From: Opitutaceae bacterium EW11
GTDB taxonomy: Bacteria; Verrucomicrobiota; Verrucomicrobiia; Opitutales; Opitutaceae
Direction: 5' to 3'
NCBI GenBank assembly: GCA_003054665.1
Contig: QAYY01000010.1
Coordinates: 1-64,000 of the forward strand
DNA length: 64,000 nt
Of the stretch, positions 17,811 through 27,954 are shown in pieces; position 1 is the stretch's first letter; each line of letters starts with the position of its first letter. The notes under the pieces are model-generated. The model had not been told where the DNA came from and searched no databases. It saw only the letters and a program-made list of their open reading frames with translations. The translations under genes were made by a program, and so were the position numbers.

Positions 17811-19055
17811 ATGTGCTCCGCCCCCGCGTATCCCACTCCGCGTTCCGCGTCATCCATTGTCCAACCCGTGCCCGCTCCGCCCGGCGAGGATTCTGCCACC
17901 CCTCCGGGCGGTCCTCCTCTGCGACGGGTGACACAGAGCGACATCGCTCGCGCGGCGGGAGTTCACAACACCACGGTCTCGCTGGCGCTTCGCGACCGCG
18001 CGTGCATCCCGGAGGCGACGCGGCGCAAGATTCAGACGATCGCGCGGCGGATGGGCTACACGCCCGATCCCGCGCTCCAGGCGCTCGTCGCTTATCGGAA
18101 AAGCGTGGTCGGCGCCGGCGCTCATTCGACGATCGCGTTCGTGACCGACACGACCGGCGCGGACTGCCCGGGTGAACTGCAGGCGCGGGAACTCTGCCTG
18201 CTCGGGGCCCGGGACGCGGCAGTGAAACTTGGATACACGCTCGAGCACTTCTGGCTCGAAACGCATGAGATCGCCGAGGGACGTCTCGGGCAGCTCCTGG
18301 CCGGGCGCGGCATCCACGCAGCCCTGCTCGCCTGGCATCGGGGTGGAACATCCCGGCCGCTCGACTTCGATTGCCGTGAGCTTTGCGCGGTGCGCGTCGG
18401 CAATGCCGGTTGGAATCCGTCGCTCCACTCCGTGGTCAACGACGTCGGAGCCAACGTGCGCCTCGGTTTCCGGCACGCGCGACAGGCGGGTTATCGTCGC
18501 ATCGGCCTGGTGTTGCCCTCCGGCTGGGACGAGGCGTCGGACGGCGTTTGGTCGCTCGCGTTCGCCGTCGAACAGGCACGACTGCCGCAGCAGGACCAGA
18601 TTCCGCCCCTCACGCTATCGGGCGATGCTTCGAACCATGCTTCTGACAGCCACGGTTCTCCTCCGGAGAGCCGCGCCGAAGCTCTGGATCGGTGGCTGGA
18701 CGCTTGTCGACCGGAGGTCATCCTCGCCTCGAAGCCCCACGTGTCCGCAGCTCTCTCACGCCTCGGTCGGCGCATTCCGGACGACCTTGCGCTGATCGAA
18801 CTCCAGAACGAGAAGCCCGACGCAACTCTCGCGGGCGTTCGCCAGAACTACGTATCTGTCGGCGCACTCAGCGTGGAAACCGTCGTCCGGCTTCTTCAGC
18901 AGAACCAACGCGGACTGCCGTCCGTGCCCACGGTCACGCTCGTCCAGGGCACCTGGTGCGACGGCGCCTCGTTGCCGTTCCTGGCCAACGGAGGCCGCCA
19001 AGTCAGCGAGACGATGGCGAACGGGACCTTGAAGCTCGCAACCACGGCAGCCTGA
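17811..19055 (+). CDS. LacI-family transcriptional regulator
   Basis: This is a 414-residue protein. After a ~36-residue Pro-rich leader comes the LacI helix-turn-helix (VTQSDIARAAGVHNTTVSLA) and hinge (RRMGYTPDPALQAL). A periplasmic-binding-protein-like effector domain runs to residue ~390, with typical segments such as YRRIGLVLPSGWD and PDDLALIEL. In Verrucomicrobia such regulators control sugar or polysaccharide genes. The carbohydrate enzymes at 28.7-33.9 kb and the sensor kinase immediately downstream are plausible associates, but no operator links them. The leader may be over-annotated; no later Met precedes the DNA-binding domain. Confidence 0.9.
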   Translation: MCSAPAYPTPRSASSIVQPVPAPPGEDSATPPGGPPLRRVTQSDIARAAGVHNTTVSLALRDRACIPEATRRKIQTIARRMGYTPDPALQALVAYRKSVVGAGAHSTIAFVTDTTGADCPGELQARELCLLGARDAAVKLGYTLEHFWLETHEIAEGRLGQLLAGRGIHAALLAWHRGGTSRPLDFDCRELCAVRVGNAGWNPSLHSVVNDVGANVRLGFRHARQAGYRRIGLVLPSGWDEASDGVWSLAFAVEQARLPQQDQIPPLTLSGDASNHASDSHGSPPESRAEALDRWLDACRPEVILASKPHVSAALSRLGRRIPDDLALIELQNEKPDATLAGVRQNYVSVGALSVETVVRLLQQNQRGLPSVPTVTLVQGTWCDGASLPFLANGGRQVSETMANGTLKLATTAA

Positions 19056-19154
19056 CCGCCTCCCTCTCATCGCAGCGCCCTGATTGGTGCACCGCGTTTC
19101 TGAGGAGGCGGCACGGCGAGTCCCCCACGGCAGAAATAACGCGCGCCCTTCTGG

Positions 19155-22100
19155 TTGACCGCCCGCGAGACGACATGCGCTGAGTCCGGCGATGCGCACC
19201 GTCCGCGACGCTTCCGAGTGCTCCGGTCCAGACAAACCGCTTTACCCTCTTCCGGCGGCGACGCAGAGTCGCCGAGCGCCTTGAGTTCCAATTCCGACGT
19301 CCTCCTTGTCCGCGGGCGGTCCCGATGCAGTTCTCCCCTCCCCCTCCGGATTTTTCATCGCCCCTCGGGCATACTCGGGCGCGGATCCAGACGTTGGTTG
19401 AGTCTGCTCGCGGCAGCCACCCTGCTCGCGGGGGCGGCCGGGGCTGCGGTCGATAACATTCGCGGACTGCCGTTCGTCCGTTCCTATCCCCTCGACGAGA
19501 TCGGCTACATCCCGCGCGGTTCGCACCTGGCCTTCGACGCTTACGGGCGGCTCACGCTGGTGCACAGCGGAGCGTATGTGGTTCTCAACGACACGACTTG
19601 GGTGCGCTCGACGATCAGCGAGGACGATCACGATATCGCCATCGCCAACGTCGTCGTCGGCCGCGACGGTCAGACCTACTACGGCGCACGCGGATCGTGG
19701 GGCCGCATCGAAACCCGGGCGAACGGCACCCAACATCCGGTTTCCTTCGTGCCCGAAAACGCGCCGAAGTGGATCGTCACGGCCTCCTTCGAGGATCTTC
19801 TCGCAACCGACGAAGGCGTCTATTTCGCCGGCCCCAACGGCGTCGTCCGTTACGAGTATGCCTCCAGACGCTCGCAGCTGTTCGAGTTTCCGGGCACGCA
19901 GAAGATCTTCGCCATCGGGAAACAAGTCTACGTCTCCACCTACGGCAAACCGCTCGCGCTCTTCGACGTCCGGCGGGGCGAGCTTCAGGCCGTGCCCAAC
20001 GTGGCTGCCGGTGGCTCGGCCATCGAGTTCACCGCCCGTCTCAACGGCTCCACTACCCTCCTCTGTCTCCGCAACAGTCGGTTGCTCGCGTATGACGGGC
20101 ACCAGGTTTCCCCGTGGGACGCACAGACGGAGCACGGCCTCACGGGGAAGATTTCCGACATGCGTGAACTGCCCGAAGGCGGCGTGGCAATCGCGGTGTT
20201 CGGGAAAGGGCTCTTCTTTTTTTCGCCTGAAGGAAAGCTGACGCTCGCCCTCTCCACGGCGCGCTACCACCGGATCACCGCCCTCGCCTGCCGCGAACCG
20301 GGAGTGCTCTGGGCCTTCACCGAGGACACGATCGAGAAGATACTCTACCGGAGCCCGCTCTCGTCGTTCGGACAACAACTCGGGTTGCCCGCCAATTGGC
20401 CCGTGGTGGCGCGTTGGGACGACCGCATCTTCGTCGTATCCAGCGGAAAACTCTACGAGGCGATGCCGGAGGCGCAGGGTGCCCTGACGCGGTTCGAACC
20501 CCGGCCCAACCAACCGCCCGCGGAAGCGTGGGTGCTCGCGTCGAACGGCGAGTCCATGCTCGTCGGGAATGCGGTGGCGGTGCTGCAGGCCGAACACGAC
20601 GGCGGCTACACGCGGGTAACGTCGGTCCGAGGACTTTCGCAACTCGCCATGTTGGGGCCGGATCTCTGCTTCGCCGTCGGCACCGAGGAGATCACGCTGC
20701 TCCAGTTCAAGGACGGCAGGTGGCGCGAAAGCCCGGCGCCACACCTGAAGGGGAACTTTTTCATCGGCGGCGTCCGTCCGACCAAGCGTGCCGTCTGGAT
20801 CGAAATGGGCGCGGCAGGCGTGGCGCGTCTCTCGTTCGACGGAGAAAAACTCCAGCTGCGAAAGATCGATCTGCCCTGGCCCGACGAACAGTGGACCAAC
20901 GTCGGCATTGTCGGCGACACGGTCGTGCTGACCTCGCTGCCCGGCCGCCGCGTGTTTTTCGACGACAAGAGCGAAACGTGGTGCGAGGCGCCGGAGCTGA
21001 AATCGCTTCTCGATCGCGCGCCCTACTGGATTCTGCGCGTCCGCGCCGACGCGGACGGCGTGCTCTGGGCCACCCACTCCTCCGGCGTGGTGACGTTCAC
21101 GCCCAGAGACGGCGGCTACGAGATGGACGCCGCGAGCTTCGACCTGGTGAACGACCGTTTTCCCCAGATCCATTTTCTTCCGGAGAACGACATCTGGGTC
21201 TCGGCCGGACGCGCGCTTTATCGCGTCCAGCGCAACAATCCGTTGCTGACGCACGTTCTGCCTCCGCCAGTGCTCGTCCCGGTCACGAGCGCAAGGGGCC
21301 TCGGCGTCGCGGTCGGACCGGCGCGGAGCGCCAAACGCGTCGAGCTGCCGTTCAACGAAAGCAATCTGGTGTTTCGGGTCTTCTCCGGGACCTACCGGTG
21401 GCTGCGCGCTCCAGCTTATGAATACAGGCTGGCCGGGACCGAGCGCTGGACGCCGCTCGATGCGGGGGCGATGCTCAGCATCGGCGGACTGCGCGAGGGA
21501 CCGCAGCAGCTCGAGGTCAGGGTGCCCGACTCCCGGGCGGAGCCGCAGGCAGTCACGTCCATCCGCTTTCAGGTCCTGCCGCCCTGGTACCGCACGCCAC
21601 CGGCCTACGTTTCCTACGCGCTCCTCCTGATCGGAGCTTTCTACGGGGCGGTCCGCCTCGCCGTTCTCCTCCAGCGGAAGCGCAACCGCGTCCTCGAGAA
21701 ACTCGTTCGCGAGCGGACCAAGCAGCTCGAGGACACGATGGAGAAACTGAATGGGGAAACGCGCAACGCCGCTACGCTCGCCGAGCGAAACCGGCTCGCA
21801 GGCGAAATCCACGACAGCCTCCAGCAGGGGCTCAGCGGCGCGATCCTCCAGCTGGATTCCACCCTCCTGCTCCCGACAATCGACGGAGACCTCCGCACGC
21901 GCCTCAACGTCGTGCGCAACATGGTCTCCTACTCCCGCCACGAGGTGCAGCACGCGGTTTGGGACATGGAGTCCCCCTTGCTGCAGGGCGCCGGCCTCGA
22001 TTCGGCGCTGCAGAAGCTGACCGACTACGTCAACTCCGGCGCGGCAAAGATCGACGTCGCAGTGTCCGGCCGGCCCGTCGAACTCGCCTCGGGGCTGCAG

Positions 22101-22424
22101 CACAATCTTCTCCGCATCGCCCAGGAAGCGATCACCAACGCCGTCCGCCACGCGAACGCCACCCGGATCGCCATCCAGCTCGACTACGCCGCCGACGCGG
22201 TGAACCTCACGATCTCCGACGACGGCGCGGGTTTCCGCGCCGAAGAGGTGCTGTCCAACAAGCGCGGTCACTTCGGGCTGCGCGGCTTGCACGGACGCGC
22301 CAAGCGCCTCGGCGGACGCATCGAAATCCAAAGCGCTCCCGGCAAAGGCACGCGTATCCACGTCGTGGTTCCGCTCGGCGCAAACCCGTCGTCTCCCTCT
22401 CATGCAGAAAATCGTCCCGCCTAA
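19155..22424 (+). CDS. Sensor histidine kinase with beta-propeller/Y_Y_Y sensor and NarL-type kinase
   Basis: The hydrophobic signal helix is at residues ~81-97 (LSLLAAATLLAGAAGA). It is followed by a large periplasmic region of propeller-like repeats, a Y_Y_Y-type domain, one membrane helix (YVSYALLLIGAFYGAVRLAV), and a coiled linker. The dimerisation/phosphoacceptor helix has EIHDSLQQ (His886), and the ATPase domain has QEAITNAVRHANA and DDGAGF. The only ATG is at 19155, about 80 codons before the signal helix, and that leader looks non-coding, so the true start may be a TTG near 19398. This is a HisKA_3-type two-component kinase paired with the next gene (23-bp overlap). In related bacteria such sensors detect oligosaccharides, which suits the polysaccharide locus downstream. 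Confidence 0.88.
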   Translation: MTARETTCAESGDAHRPRRFRVLRSRQTALPSSGGDAESPSALSSNSDVLLVRGRSRCSSPLPLRIFHRPSGILGRGSRRWLSLLAAATLLAGAAGAAVDNIRGLPFVRSYPLDEIGYIPRGSHLAFDAYGRLTLVHSGAYVVLNDTTWVRSTISEDDHDIAIANVVVGRDGQTYYGARGSWGRIETRANGTQHPVSFVPENAPKWIVTASFEDLLATDEGVYFAGPNGVVRYEYASRRSQLFEFPGTQKIFAIGKQVYVSTYGKPLALFDVRRGELQAVPNVAAGGSAIEFTARLNGSTTLLCLRNSRLLAYDGHQVSPWDAQTEHGLTGKISDMRELPEGGVAIAVFGKGLFFFSPEGKLTLALSTARYHRITALACREPGVLWAFTEDTIEKILYRSPLSSFGQQLGLPANWPVVARWDDRIFVVSSGKLYEAMPEAQGALTRFEPRPNQPPAEAWVLASNGESMLVGNAVAVLQAEHDGGYTRVTSVRGLSQLAMLGPDLCFAVGTEEITLLQFKDGRWRESPAPHLKGNFFIGGVRPTKRAVWIEMGAAGVARLSFDGEKLQLRKIDLPWPDEQWTNVGIVGDTVVLTSLPGRRVFFDDKSETWCEAPELKSLLDRAPYWILRVRADADGVLWATHSSGVVTFTPRDGGYEMDAASFDLVNDRFPQIHFLPENDIWVSAGRALYRVQRNNPLLTHVLPPPVLVPVTSARGLGVAVGPARSAKRVELPFNESNLVFRVFSGTYRWLRAPAYEYRLAGTERWTPLDAGAMLSIGGLREGPQQLEVRVPDSRAEPQAVTSIRFQVLPPWYRTPPAYVSYALLLIGAFYGAVRLAVLLQRKRNRVLEKLVRERTKQLEDTMEKLNGETRNAATLAERNRLAGEIHDSLQQGLSGAILQLDSTLLLPTIDGDLRTRLNVVRNMVSYSRHEVQHAVWDMESPLLQGAGLDSALQKLTDYVNSGAAKIDVAVSGRPVELASGLQHNLLRIAQEAITNAVRHANATRIAIQLDYAADAVNLTISDDGAGFRAEEVLSNKRGHFGLRGLHGRAKRLGGRIEIQSAPGKGTRIHVVVPLGANPSSPSHAENRPA

Positions 22425-23040
22425 AAAGATCCGGATCCTGCTGGTCGACGACCACATGGTTCTTCGCATGGGCTTGATGACCGCCACGAGCGATCAGCCC
22501 GACATGGAAGTCGTCGCGGACGTCGAAAACGGCAGCGAGGCCATCGACGCGTATCGCGTGCATCAGCCCGACATCGTCGTGCTCGACCTCCGCATGCAGG
22601 GTCTGAGCGGCGTGGAGACGATCCGGCGGCTCCGCCAGGAATTCGGAGACGTCCGCGTGCTGATCTTCAGCAATTACGCAAGCGGCGAAGAGGTCTACCA
22701 AGCGCTGAAAGCCGGAGCGACCGGCTTCGTCCTGAAGGAAATGCCGCTCCTGCGCCTGATGGAGGCGATCCGATCCGTGTACGCCGGCGAACGCTACGTG
22801 CCGCCGGAGGTTGCCACCCGCGTCGGCGAACGCCTGCTCGCGCAGCTGAGCCCCCGGGAGCTGGAGGTGCTCCAGCTGGTCGCGAAGGGACGCAGCAACA
22901 AGGAAATCGCGTCCGAACTGAAAGTCGTGGAAGGCACCATCAAGATCCACGTCACCAATCTCCTCGCAAAGCTCGGAGTGTCGGACCGGACCCAGGCGCT
23001 GATCGTCGCGCTGCAGCGCGGCATCATTCATATCGAGTAA
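22402..23040 (+). CDS. NarL/LuxR-type response regulator
   Basis: This is a 212-residue protein with a receiver domain (acidic pair VDDH at ~15-18, phosphoacceptor Asp62 in VLDLRM, Ser/Thr position in IFSNYA, Lys in VLKEMP). The C-terminal LuxR helix-turn-helix has LSPRELEVLQLVAKGRSNKE and VVEGTIKIHVTNLLAKLGV. It overlaps the histidine kinase gene by 23 bp and is its obvious cognate partner. Its DNA target is unknown; the TonB-receptor gene that follows after 542 bp is a candidate. Confidence 0.95.
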   Translation: MQKIVPPKKIRILLVDDHMVLRMGLMTATSDQPDMEVVADVENGSEAIDAYRVHQPDIVVLDLRMQGLSGVETIRRLRQEFGDVRVLIFSNYASGEEVYQALKAGATGFVLKEMPLLRLMEAIRSVYAGERYVPPEVATRVGERLLAQLSPRELEVLQLVAKGRSNKEIASELKVVEGTIKIHVTNLLAKLGVSDRTQALIVALQRGIIHIE

Positions 23041-23582
23041 GTTGGCGCAGAGGCCGGAGGTCGGAAACCAGAGATCGGAGGCCGGAGCGTCCTCCCCGCT
23101 TCGGATTGCGCCGCCCTCCGAGAGGGATCACCGCCCCCGCGCTTGCGGGTGGGGCGGCGCGTCCCGCGACGACAGGCTCGAAGCGGACGAGGTCCGGATT
23201 GCCCGCAGTCCATTGGCCAAGCCGCATCCAGGATGTGACTACATCCACGATCGGACAAGCGCCTAAGCGCGATATCCCTTAGGTCATAACGGGGCGTATC
23301 ACGACTGCCCTGTTGCTCCGCCGTTCGGGCGTGTGTTCCTGATTGCGTCAGGTTCGTCACCCGCTCCGCCACCCCCGCGCCAGCGCTGATGAATACGTTC
23401 CATTCTCAGCACGGAGACCCCGCTCCGGAGCGAGTCCCTGCTCCAGAGTACGTTTCTCCAAGCTTCTCACGAACCTCCCTCGTTCGCCCCAAGTTTCCGC
23501 CCCGTCGTACCCCGTTGGGGAAATCGGCGGCGGTTGCCGCGCATTCTCTGTGCGGAGTCCCCAAGCAACGAAACCGTAACCA
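23041..23582. promoter_or_regulatory. Upstream region of the TonB-dependent receptor
   Basis: This 542-bp gene-free stretch begins with a purine-rich degenerate repeat (aggccggaggtcgga ... atcggaggccgga). A 12-base copy of TCGGAGGCCGGA also follows the cytochrome c gene near 51736. The rest should hold the receptor promoter and a long leader. The ORFs across it are compositional. No riboswitch fold was recognised. Confidence 0.4.
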
Positions 23583-26500
23583 ATGAATCCATACGTATCC
23601 AAACATGGCCCTGCCCGCCGTGGTGCGCGCACCCTGCTCACCCTGGCCGGCGCGACCATCTCGGCCGCGCTGTGCGCCCAGACAGCCACCCGGCCCGCGA
23701 CCACGTCAGACACCTCGTCCGCTAACGAGGAAATGATCGTCCTCAGTCCGTTCGAGGTGACCGCGCAATCGTCCACCGGCTATGTCGCCACCCAGACCCT
23801 GGCCGGCTCACGCATCAACACGCGGCTGGACGATGTCGGCTCCGCCATCTCCGTGGTCACGGCGGAATTCCTCAAGGACGTCGGCGCGACCGACAACAAG
23901 ACCCTGCTCGCCTACACGACGAATACGGAGGTCGGCGGCGCCCAGGGCAATTTCCGGGGCGCCTCCGGCGGCCAGAATCAAGATGAGACCGGAGCGTTCA
24001 CCAATCCGAACCAGAACACTCGGGTGCGCGGCCTCACGTCCGCTGACAACACCCGCAATTTCTTCATCTCCGATATTCCTTGGGACGGCTACAACGTTGA
24101 TCGCGTGGATATGCAGCGCGGCGCAAATTCCATCTTGTTCGGACTGGGCAGCCCCGCCGGTATCATCAACACCACGACAAAGACCGCCCAGCACCGCAAT
24201 TTTTCGGAGCTCGAGCTTCGCTATGGATCCTATGGGGCCAATCGCGTCGCCCTCGACATCAACCAGAACATTATTCCGAAGCAGCTCTCACTCCGCATCA
24301 ACCTGGTCCGCAACGACGAGGAATATAAGCAGGATCCAGCCTACAGCCTCTCGCGCCGTGCCTTCGGCACGCTGCGCTACGATCCGCAGTTCCTGAGCAA
24401 GAACGGCCACAAAACCACGGTTAAGGTCAATTTCGAGACTGGCACCGTGCGGAGTAACAATCCGCGTACGATCACCCCCACCGACCTGATCACCGGATGG
24501 TGGGATCACCTCGGCCAGGCCGTGTATAATCCAAACACGGTCCAGAACAGTGGCCAGTGGTACGATGCCAATGGCACCGCCTACTGGAAGGACAATACCG
24601 GTGAGTACAACTCCACCCGGACACCCGGCGGCGCGGCAAATCCATATTATCAGCCGTGGCTGGGAGCGCCCCAAATGTACGGCGGCGTGTGGATGCAGTA
24701 CAACCCAGGGGACGTCGGGCCCTACACGGCCACGATGCCCGAATACAAAAACATCGGCGGCATCAGTTCGAAGGGCGCAACCGACGGCGGCATCGGCGGC
24801 CTGCCGTTCTCCCGCCGCGTCACCGTCGCCAGCACCGCTTACTGGGCAGAGCGAATGCCGTCGGCGCCCTACCAAAAATGGGGACTGTGGAAAAGTCAGA
24901 CGCTTTCCGATCCGTCGGTGTTCGACTTCTACAACAACCTCATCGACGGCGAGAACAAGAACGAGTGGCAGAACTTCAAGAATCTCAGCGCCACCCTGAC
25001 GCAGACGTTCTTCAACGATCTCGTCGGGTTCGAAGCCGCCTACGACAAGCAACGGTATCGGAGCGGCCAGTACTCGTTCAACGGTTCCGGTGCGCTCTAC
25101 GTCGACATCAACAGCTACAATCTGGACGGCACTCCCAACGCCAACGTGGGCAAGCCGTACATAGAGAGCAACTACACGTATGGCAATAGTTCCTACGACA
25201 GCTCGCGCGAGTCCGCTCGGCTGAGCGCCTTCCTCGACTACAACTTCAACCGCAGCGACAATGGCGGGTGGTTCAAGAAACTGCTCGGCCGGCACACCGT
25301 CAGCGGTCTGCTCAGCCAGGATTCCTGGCGCACCGACCGGCGCAGCTTCAAGCGCTACGGCACGCCGGACTCATTCGGCGCCCTTGTCGCGACCGGCACC
25401 AACGCGAGCTACATCGACAGCAATGATCGCGCCGTCACGTCCACGATCTACCTCGGTGACTCACTCGCGAGCGCGAAGACATACCGCGGTGTGGACATTC
25501 CACGCGCAGGCGGCGAGGTCGTCGTCCCGAGCACCGTACAGTGGCGCTATTTCGATTCCACCTGGAATGCGCCGTCGGTTGATCCGGCGGCCCCCTGGGT
25601 CAGCACCTACAACGGCCAGACCCTCACGCAGTCGGAGAATCCGGCAAACTACGTCGGCTGGAAGACGACCGCCGTCAATCTCCTCAGCGCCGAAGCAGGC
25701 GACCAGGACGCGCTGACCTACTCAGCCAGCCTGAACAAACGTGTCGTCGATTCGTACGCCGGCGTCTGGCAGGCCCATTTCTGGGATGGAGCGGTCGTTG
25801 GGATGTATGGCATTCGCCATGACAAAGTGAAGTCTTGGGCGTTCGAAGGCATCCGCGTGAACAACCGCGTGAACTTCACCGCCCTCGATAGCGAGGGGCG
25901 GCTGCATTACTCGACTGACGGCAAGGAGGCGACCCTCTACGAGGCGAACTCCCCGAGCTGGAGCGTTGTGGCGAAGCTCAACCGCTTCATTGGAAACCGC
26001 CTCCCGGTCAATGTTAACCTGTACTACAACCGGTCGCAGAACTTCCAGGTCGTAGGCACTCGCAACAACATCTACGGAGAAGCACTGCCGGCTCCCTCGG
26101 GAAAGACGAAGGACATCGGGATTATGATCTCCGACAAGGAGGAGCGCTTCTGGCTTCGTATCAATAAATACAAGACGACGGTCAATAATGCCACAAATAG
26201 CACGGGGATCCCGACCTGGTACCTGCTGGGTGGCGGCAACTTCATCCAGCGCCAGGAAGACCGCGCCGATGCCTATGAATATCATCTCGCCGAACTCGGG
26301 AATCCCGCGTCGGCCAACGGCACTGGTTCATGGACGTGGCGTTATGCCCCGCGGGCCGGAGAGACGCAGGAACAAGCTGACGCTGTGGCCGCCGCCGCCG
26401 TCGCCGGTTGGCGTGCGTACACCAACGAACCGATTGTGAAACGAATTCTCGCTGCCTGGGGTTTCAACGACTTCAGCAAGACGCAGCTGACGACAATGTC

Positions 26501-27194
26501 CCACCCCGTCGCGAACTTCGTAGCCACCGAGGACCAAGTATCGAAGGGTTGGGAATACGAGTTCACCGCCAACCCAACCCGGAACTGGCGCATCACGTTC
26601 AACGCCTCAGACACGAAAGCGCTCCGCACCAACATCGGCGGCAGCGAACTCCAGGAGTTCATCGAGCTGACCAACAAGTACCACAACGGGCCCATGGGTG
26701 ATTTACGCCAGTGGGGCGGCGGGGGTACGGCCTCCACGGCACTCGTCAGCTGGAACAGCAACTTCTACTCGAAGTACCTGCTAATGAAACTCCAGGAGGG
26801 ATCCTACTCCTCCGAACTCCGCCAGTGGCGCTACAACCTCGTGACAAACTACTCGTTCACCAGGGGCGTGCTCAAAGGCGTGAATGTCGGCGCCGGCTAT
26901 CGGTGGCAGGACAAGATCGCGATCGGGTATCCGGTGAAGGCCGACGGTACCGGCAATATCACATTCGACCTCGATAATCCGTACTACGGTCCCAGCGAAG
27001 ACGCGATCGACTTCTGGGTGGGCTACCAGCGCAAGCTGACTTCCAGGATCGACTGGCGGATCCAGCTCAATGTCCGGAACGTTGGCGAGGGCAACAAACT
27101 CGTTCCCCTCACTGCGCAATATGATGGTGCCGTCGCCGCCTGGGGCATCGCCCCATCGCAGACCTGGACCATCACCAACACATTCAAGTTCTAG
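23583..27194 (+). CDS. Large TonB-dependent outer-membrane receptor
   Basis: This is a 1203-residue outer-membrane protein. The signal peptide spans ~1-33 (ending LCAQT), followed by the characteristic VLSPFEVTA motif (~53-61), a plug domain at ~65-200 with RINTRLDDVGSAISVVTAEF and NSILFGLGSPAGIINTTTK, and a long beta-barrel. It ends in TNTFKF with a terminal Phe, as expected for BAM-dependent insertion. The size and motif match the polymer-uptake receptors of Opitutaceae. Co-location with GH127 and PL26-like enzymes suggests import of pectin- or arabinan-derived oligosaccharides; the ligand is inferred. Confidence 0.95.
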   Translation: MNPYVSKHGPARRGARTLLTLAGATISAALCAQTATRPATTSDTSSANEEMIVLSPFEVTAQSSTGYVATQTLAGSRINTRLDDVGSAISVVTAEFLKDVGATDNKTLLAYTTNTEVGGAQGNFRGASGGQNQDETGAFTNPNQNTRVRGLTSADNTRNFFISDIPWDGYNVDRVDMQRGANSILFGLGSPAGIINTTTKTAQHRNFSELELRYGSYGANRVALDINQNIIPKQLSLRINLVRNDEEYKQDPAYSLSRRAFGTLRYDPQFLSKNGHKTTVKVNFETGTVRSNNPRTITPTDLITGWWDHLGQAVYNPNTVQNSGQWYDANGTAYWKDNTGEYNSTRTPGGAANPYYQPWLGAPQMYGGVWMQYNPGDVGPYTATMPEYKNIGGISSKGATDGGIGGLPFSRRVTVASTAYWAERMPSAPYQKWGLWKSQTLSDPSVFDFYNNLIDGENKNEWQNFKNLSATLTQTFFNDLVGFEAAYDKQRYRSGQYSFNGSGALYVDINSYNLDGTPNANVGKPYIESNYTYGNSSYDSSRESARLSAFLDYNFNRSDNGGWFKKLLGRHTVSGLLSQDSWRTDRRSFKRYGTPDSFGALVATGTNASYIDSNDRAVTSTIYLGDSLASAKTYRGVDIPRAGGEVVVPSTVQWRYFDSTWNAPSVDPAAPWVSTYNGQTLTQSENPANYVGWKTTAVNLLSAEAGDQDALTYSASLNKRVVDSYAGVWQAHFWDGAVVGMYGIRHDKVKSWAFEGIRVNNRVNFTALDSEGRLHYSTDGKEATLYEANSPSWSVVAKLNRFIGNRLPVNVNLYYNRSQNFQVVGTRNNIYGEALPAPSGKTKDIGIMISDKEERFWLRINKYKTTVNNATNSTGIPTWYLLGGGNFIQRQEDRADAYEYHLAELGNPASANGTGSWTWRYAPRAGETQEQADAVAAAAVAGWRAYTNEPIVKRILAAWGFNDFSKTQLTTMSHPVANFVATEDQVSKGWEYEFTANPTRNWRITFNASDTKALRTNIGGSELQEFIELTNKYHNGPMGDLRQWGGGGTASTALVSWNSNFYSKYLLMKLQEGSYSSELRQWRYNLVTNYSFTRGVLKGVNVGAGYRWQDKIAIGYPVKADGTGNITFDLDNPYYGPSEDAIDFWVGYQRKLTSRIDWRIQLNVRNVGEGNKLVPLTAQYDGAVAAWGIAPSQTWTITNTFKF

Positions 27195-27282
27195 AGCGAT
27201 GTTCGGAACGAAACTCCGGCTCGCCGGCGCGCTCGCTCACGGAAGGTCGTCCGATGGAACCCGAGAGAAACAACATTAAGCT

Positions 27283-27717
27283 ATGAACAATATGATGAAA
27301 CTGCTAGCGACCGCCTTCTTCTGCGGAAGCCTCTTCGTCTCCCCACTGCTCGCCAGCGCGTGGGAGTTTGAGTATCAGCTAACGAGCGATGGTGAGTACA
27401 AAACGGCGCAAGTGAACGTCCCGGCGTCCTGCACGGTATGGGTCACAGTGGAAGCGATTCCCGGTCCTGGTACCTGGGTCAGTACTTACGACCCGTTATC
27501 CGAAATGACCAACTGGGCCTATCAACCGGGTTGGGCGTTTGCAGAAGCTGCAGTCTCCGGACCTGACTACTCCCATTGGGAAATCGACAATGCCGGCGGA
27601 GGAAGCGACTACTTCGAACAATCAGGGAATCCGACTGCGGGCATCTATACGGTGAACGCAGTGGGCCACGTCTCTGAAGGCGGACAGGTGCTTGTTCGAG
27701 TGGGTATCGATTGGTAA
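27283..27717 (+). CDS. Small secreted hypothetical protein
   Basis: This is a 144-residue protein with a clear signal peptide (LLATAFFCGSLFVSPLLASA, cleavage near residue 26). The mature part is beta-rich and aromatic (WEFEYQLTSDGEYKT to VRVGIDW), acidic, with one Cys. No family is recognised. It sits 88 bp after the TonB receptor, and its stop codon coincides with the first base of a 48-base remnant resembling that receptor's 3' end, so it may be an insertion between two receptor-like ends. It could be an accessory surface or binding protein of the uptake system, which is inference. Confidence 0.7.
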   Translation: MNNMMKLLATAFFCGSLFVSPLLASAWEFEYQLTSDGEYKTAQVNVPASCTVWVTVEAIPGPGTWVSTYDPLSEMTNWAYQPGWAFAEAAVSGPDYSHWEIDNAGGGSDYFEQSGNPTAGIYTVNAVGHVSEGGQVLVRVGIDW

Positions 27718-27764
27718 TCGCCCCCTCGCAGTCCTGGACGGTTACGAACACGTTCACGTTCTAA
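27717..27764 (+). pseudogene. Remnant of a second TonB-receptor 3' end
   Basis: These 48 bases translate as IAPSQSWTVTNTFTF followed by TAA. The intact receptor at 27147-27194 ends IAPSQTWTITNTFKF followed by TAG. By hand alignment 39 of 48 bases match. The reading frame differs from that of the small secreted gene, whose TAA provides its first base. This is the scar of a duplicated receptor gene or of an insertion with target duplication. Confidence 0.75.
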
Positions 27765-27818
27765 ACGCTCCCGAACGAACGCATCGCCTCAACGCGATCG
27801 TTCGACCCACATCATCGC

Positions 27819-27853
27819 GAGAGCCGAGGTCGCACGACCCCGGCTCTTTTTTT
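27819..27853 (+). terminator. Rho-independent terminator
   Basis: The hairpin arms AGAGCCGAGGTCG and CGACCCCGGCTCT have one mismatch and are followed by a run of seven T. It terminates the receptor/small-protein transcript. A near copy occurs at 28445. Confidence 0.85.
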
Positions 27854-27954
27854 CGAACGGAAAGAACGGCCGCGGCCCCTGCGGTGCCCGTCCGGCCAAT
27901 CGGGCTTTGACCGCTCGCTTCGAGAACGGTACGATTCGGCCGCAACTTACCCCC

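Noticed and set aside
19242-22487. 1081-codon minus-strand frame opposite the histidine kinase
   Set aside because: Antisense shadow. The plus frame contains the H-box, ATPase motifs and Y_Y_Y domain.
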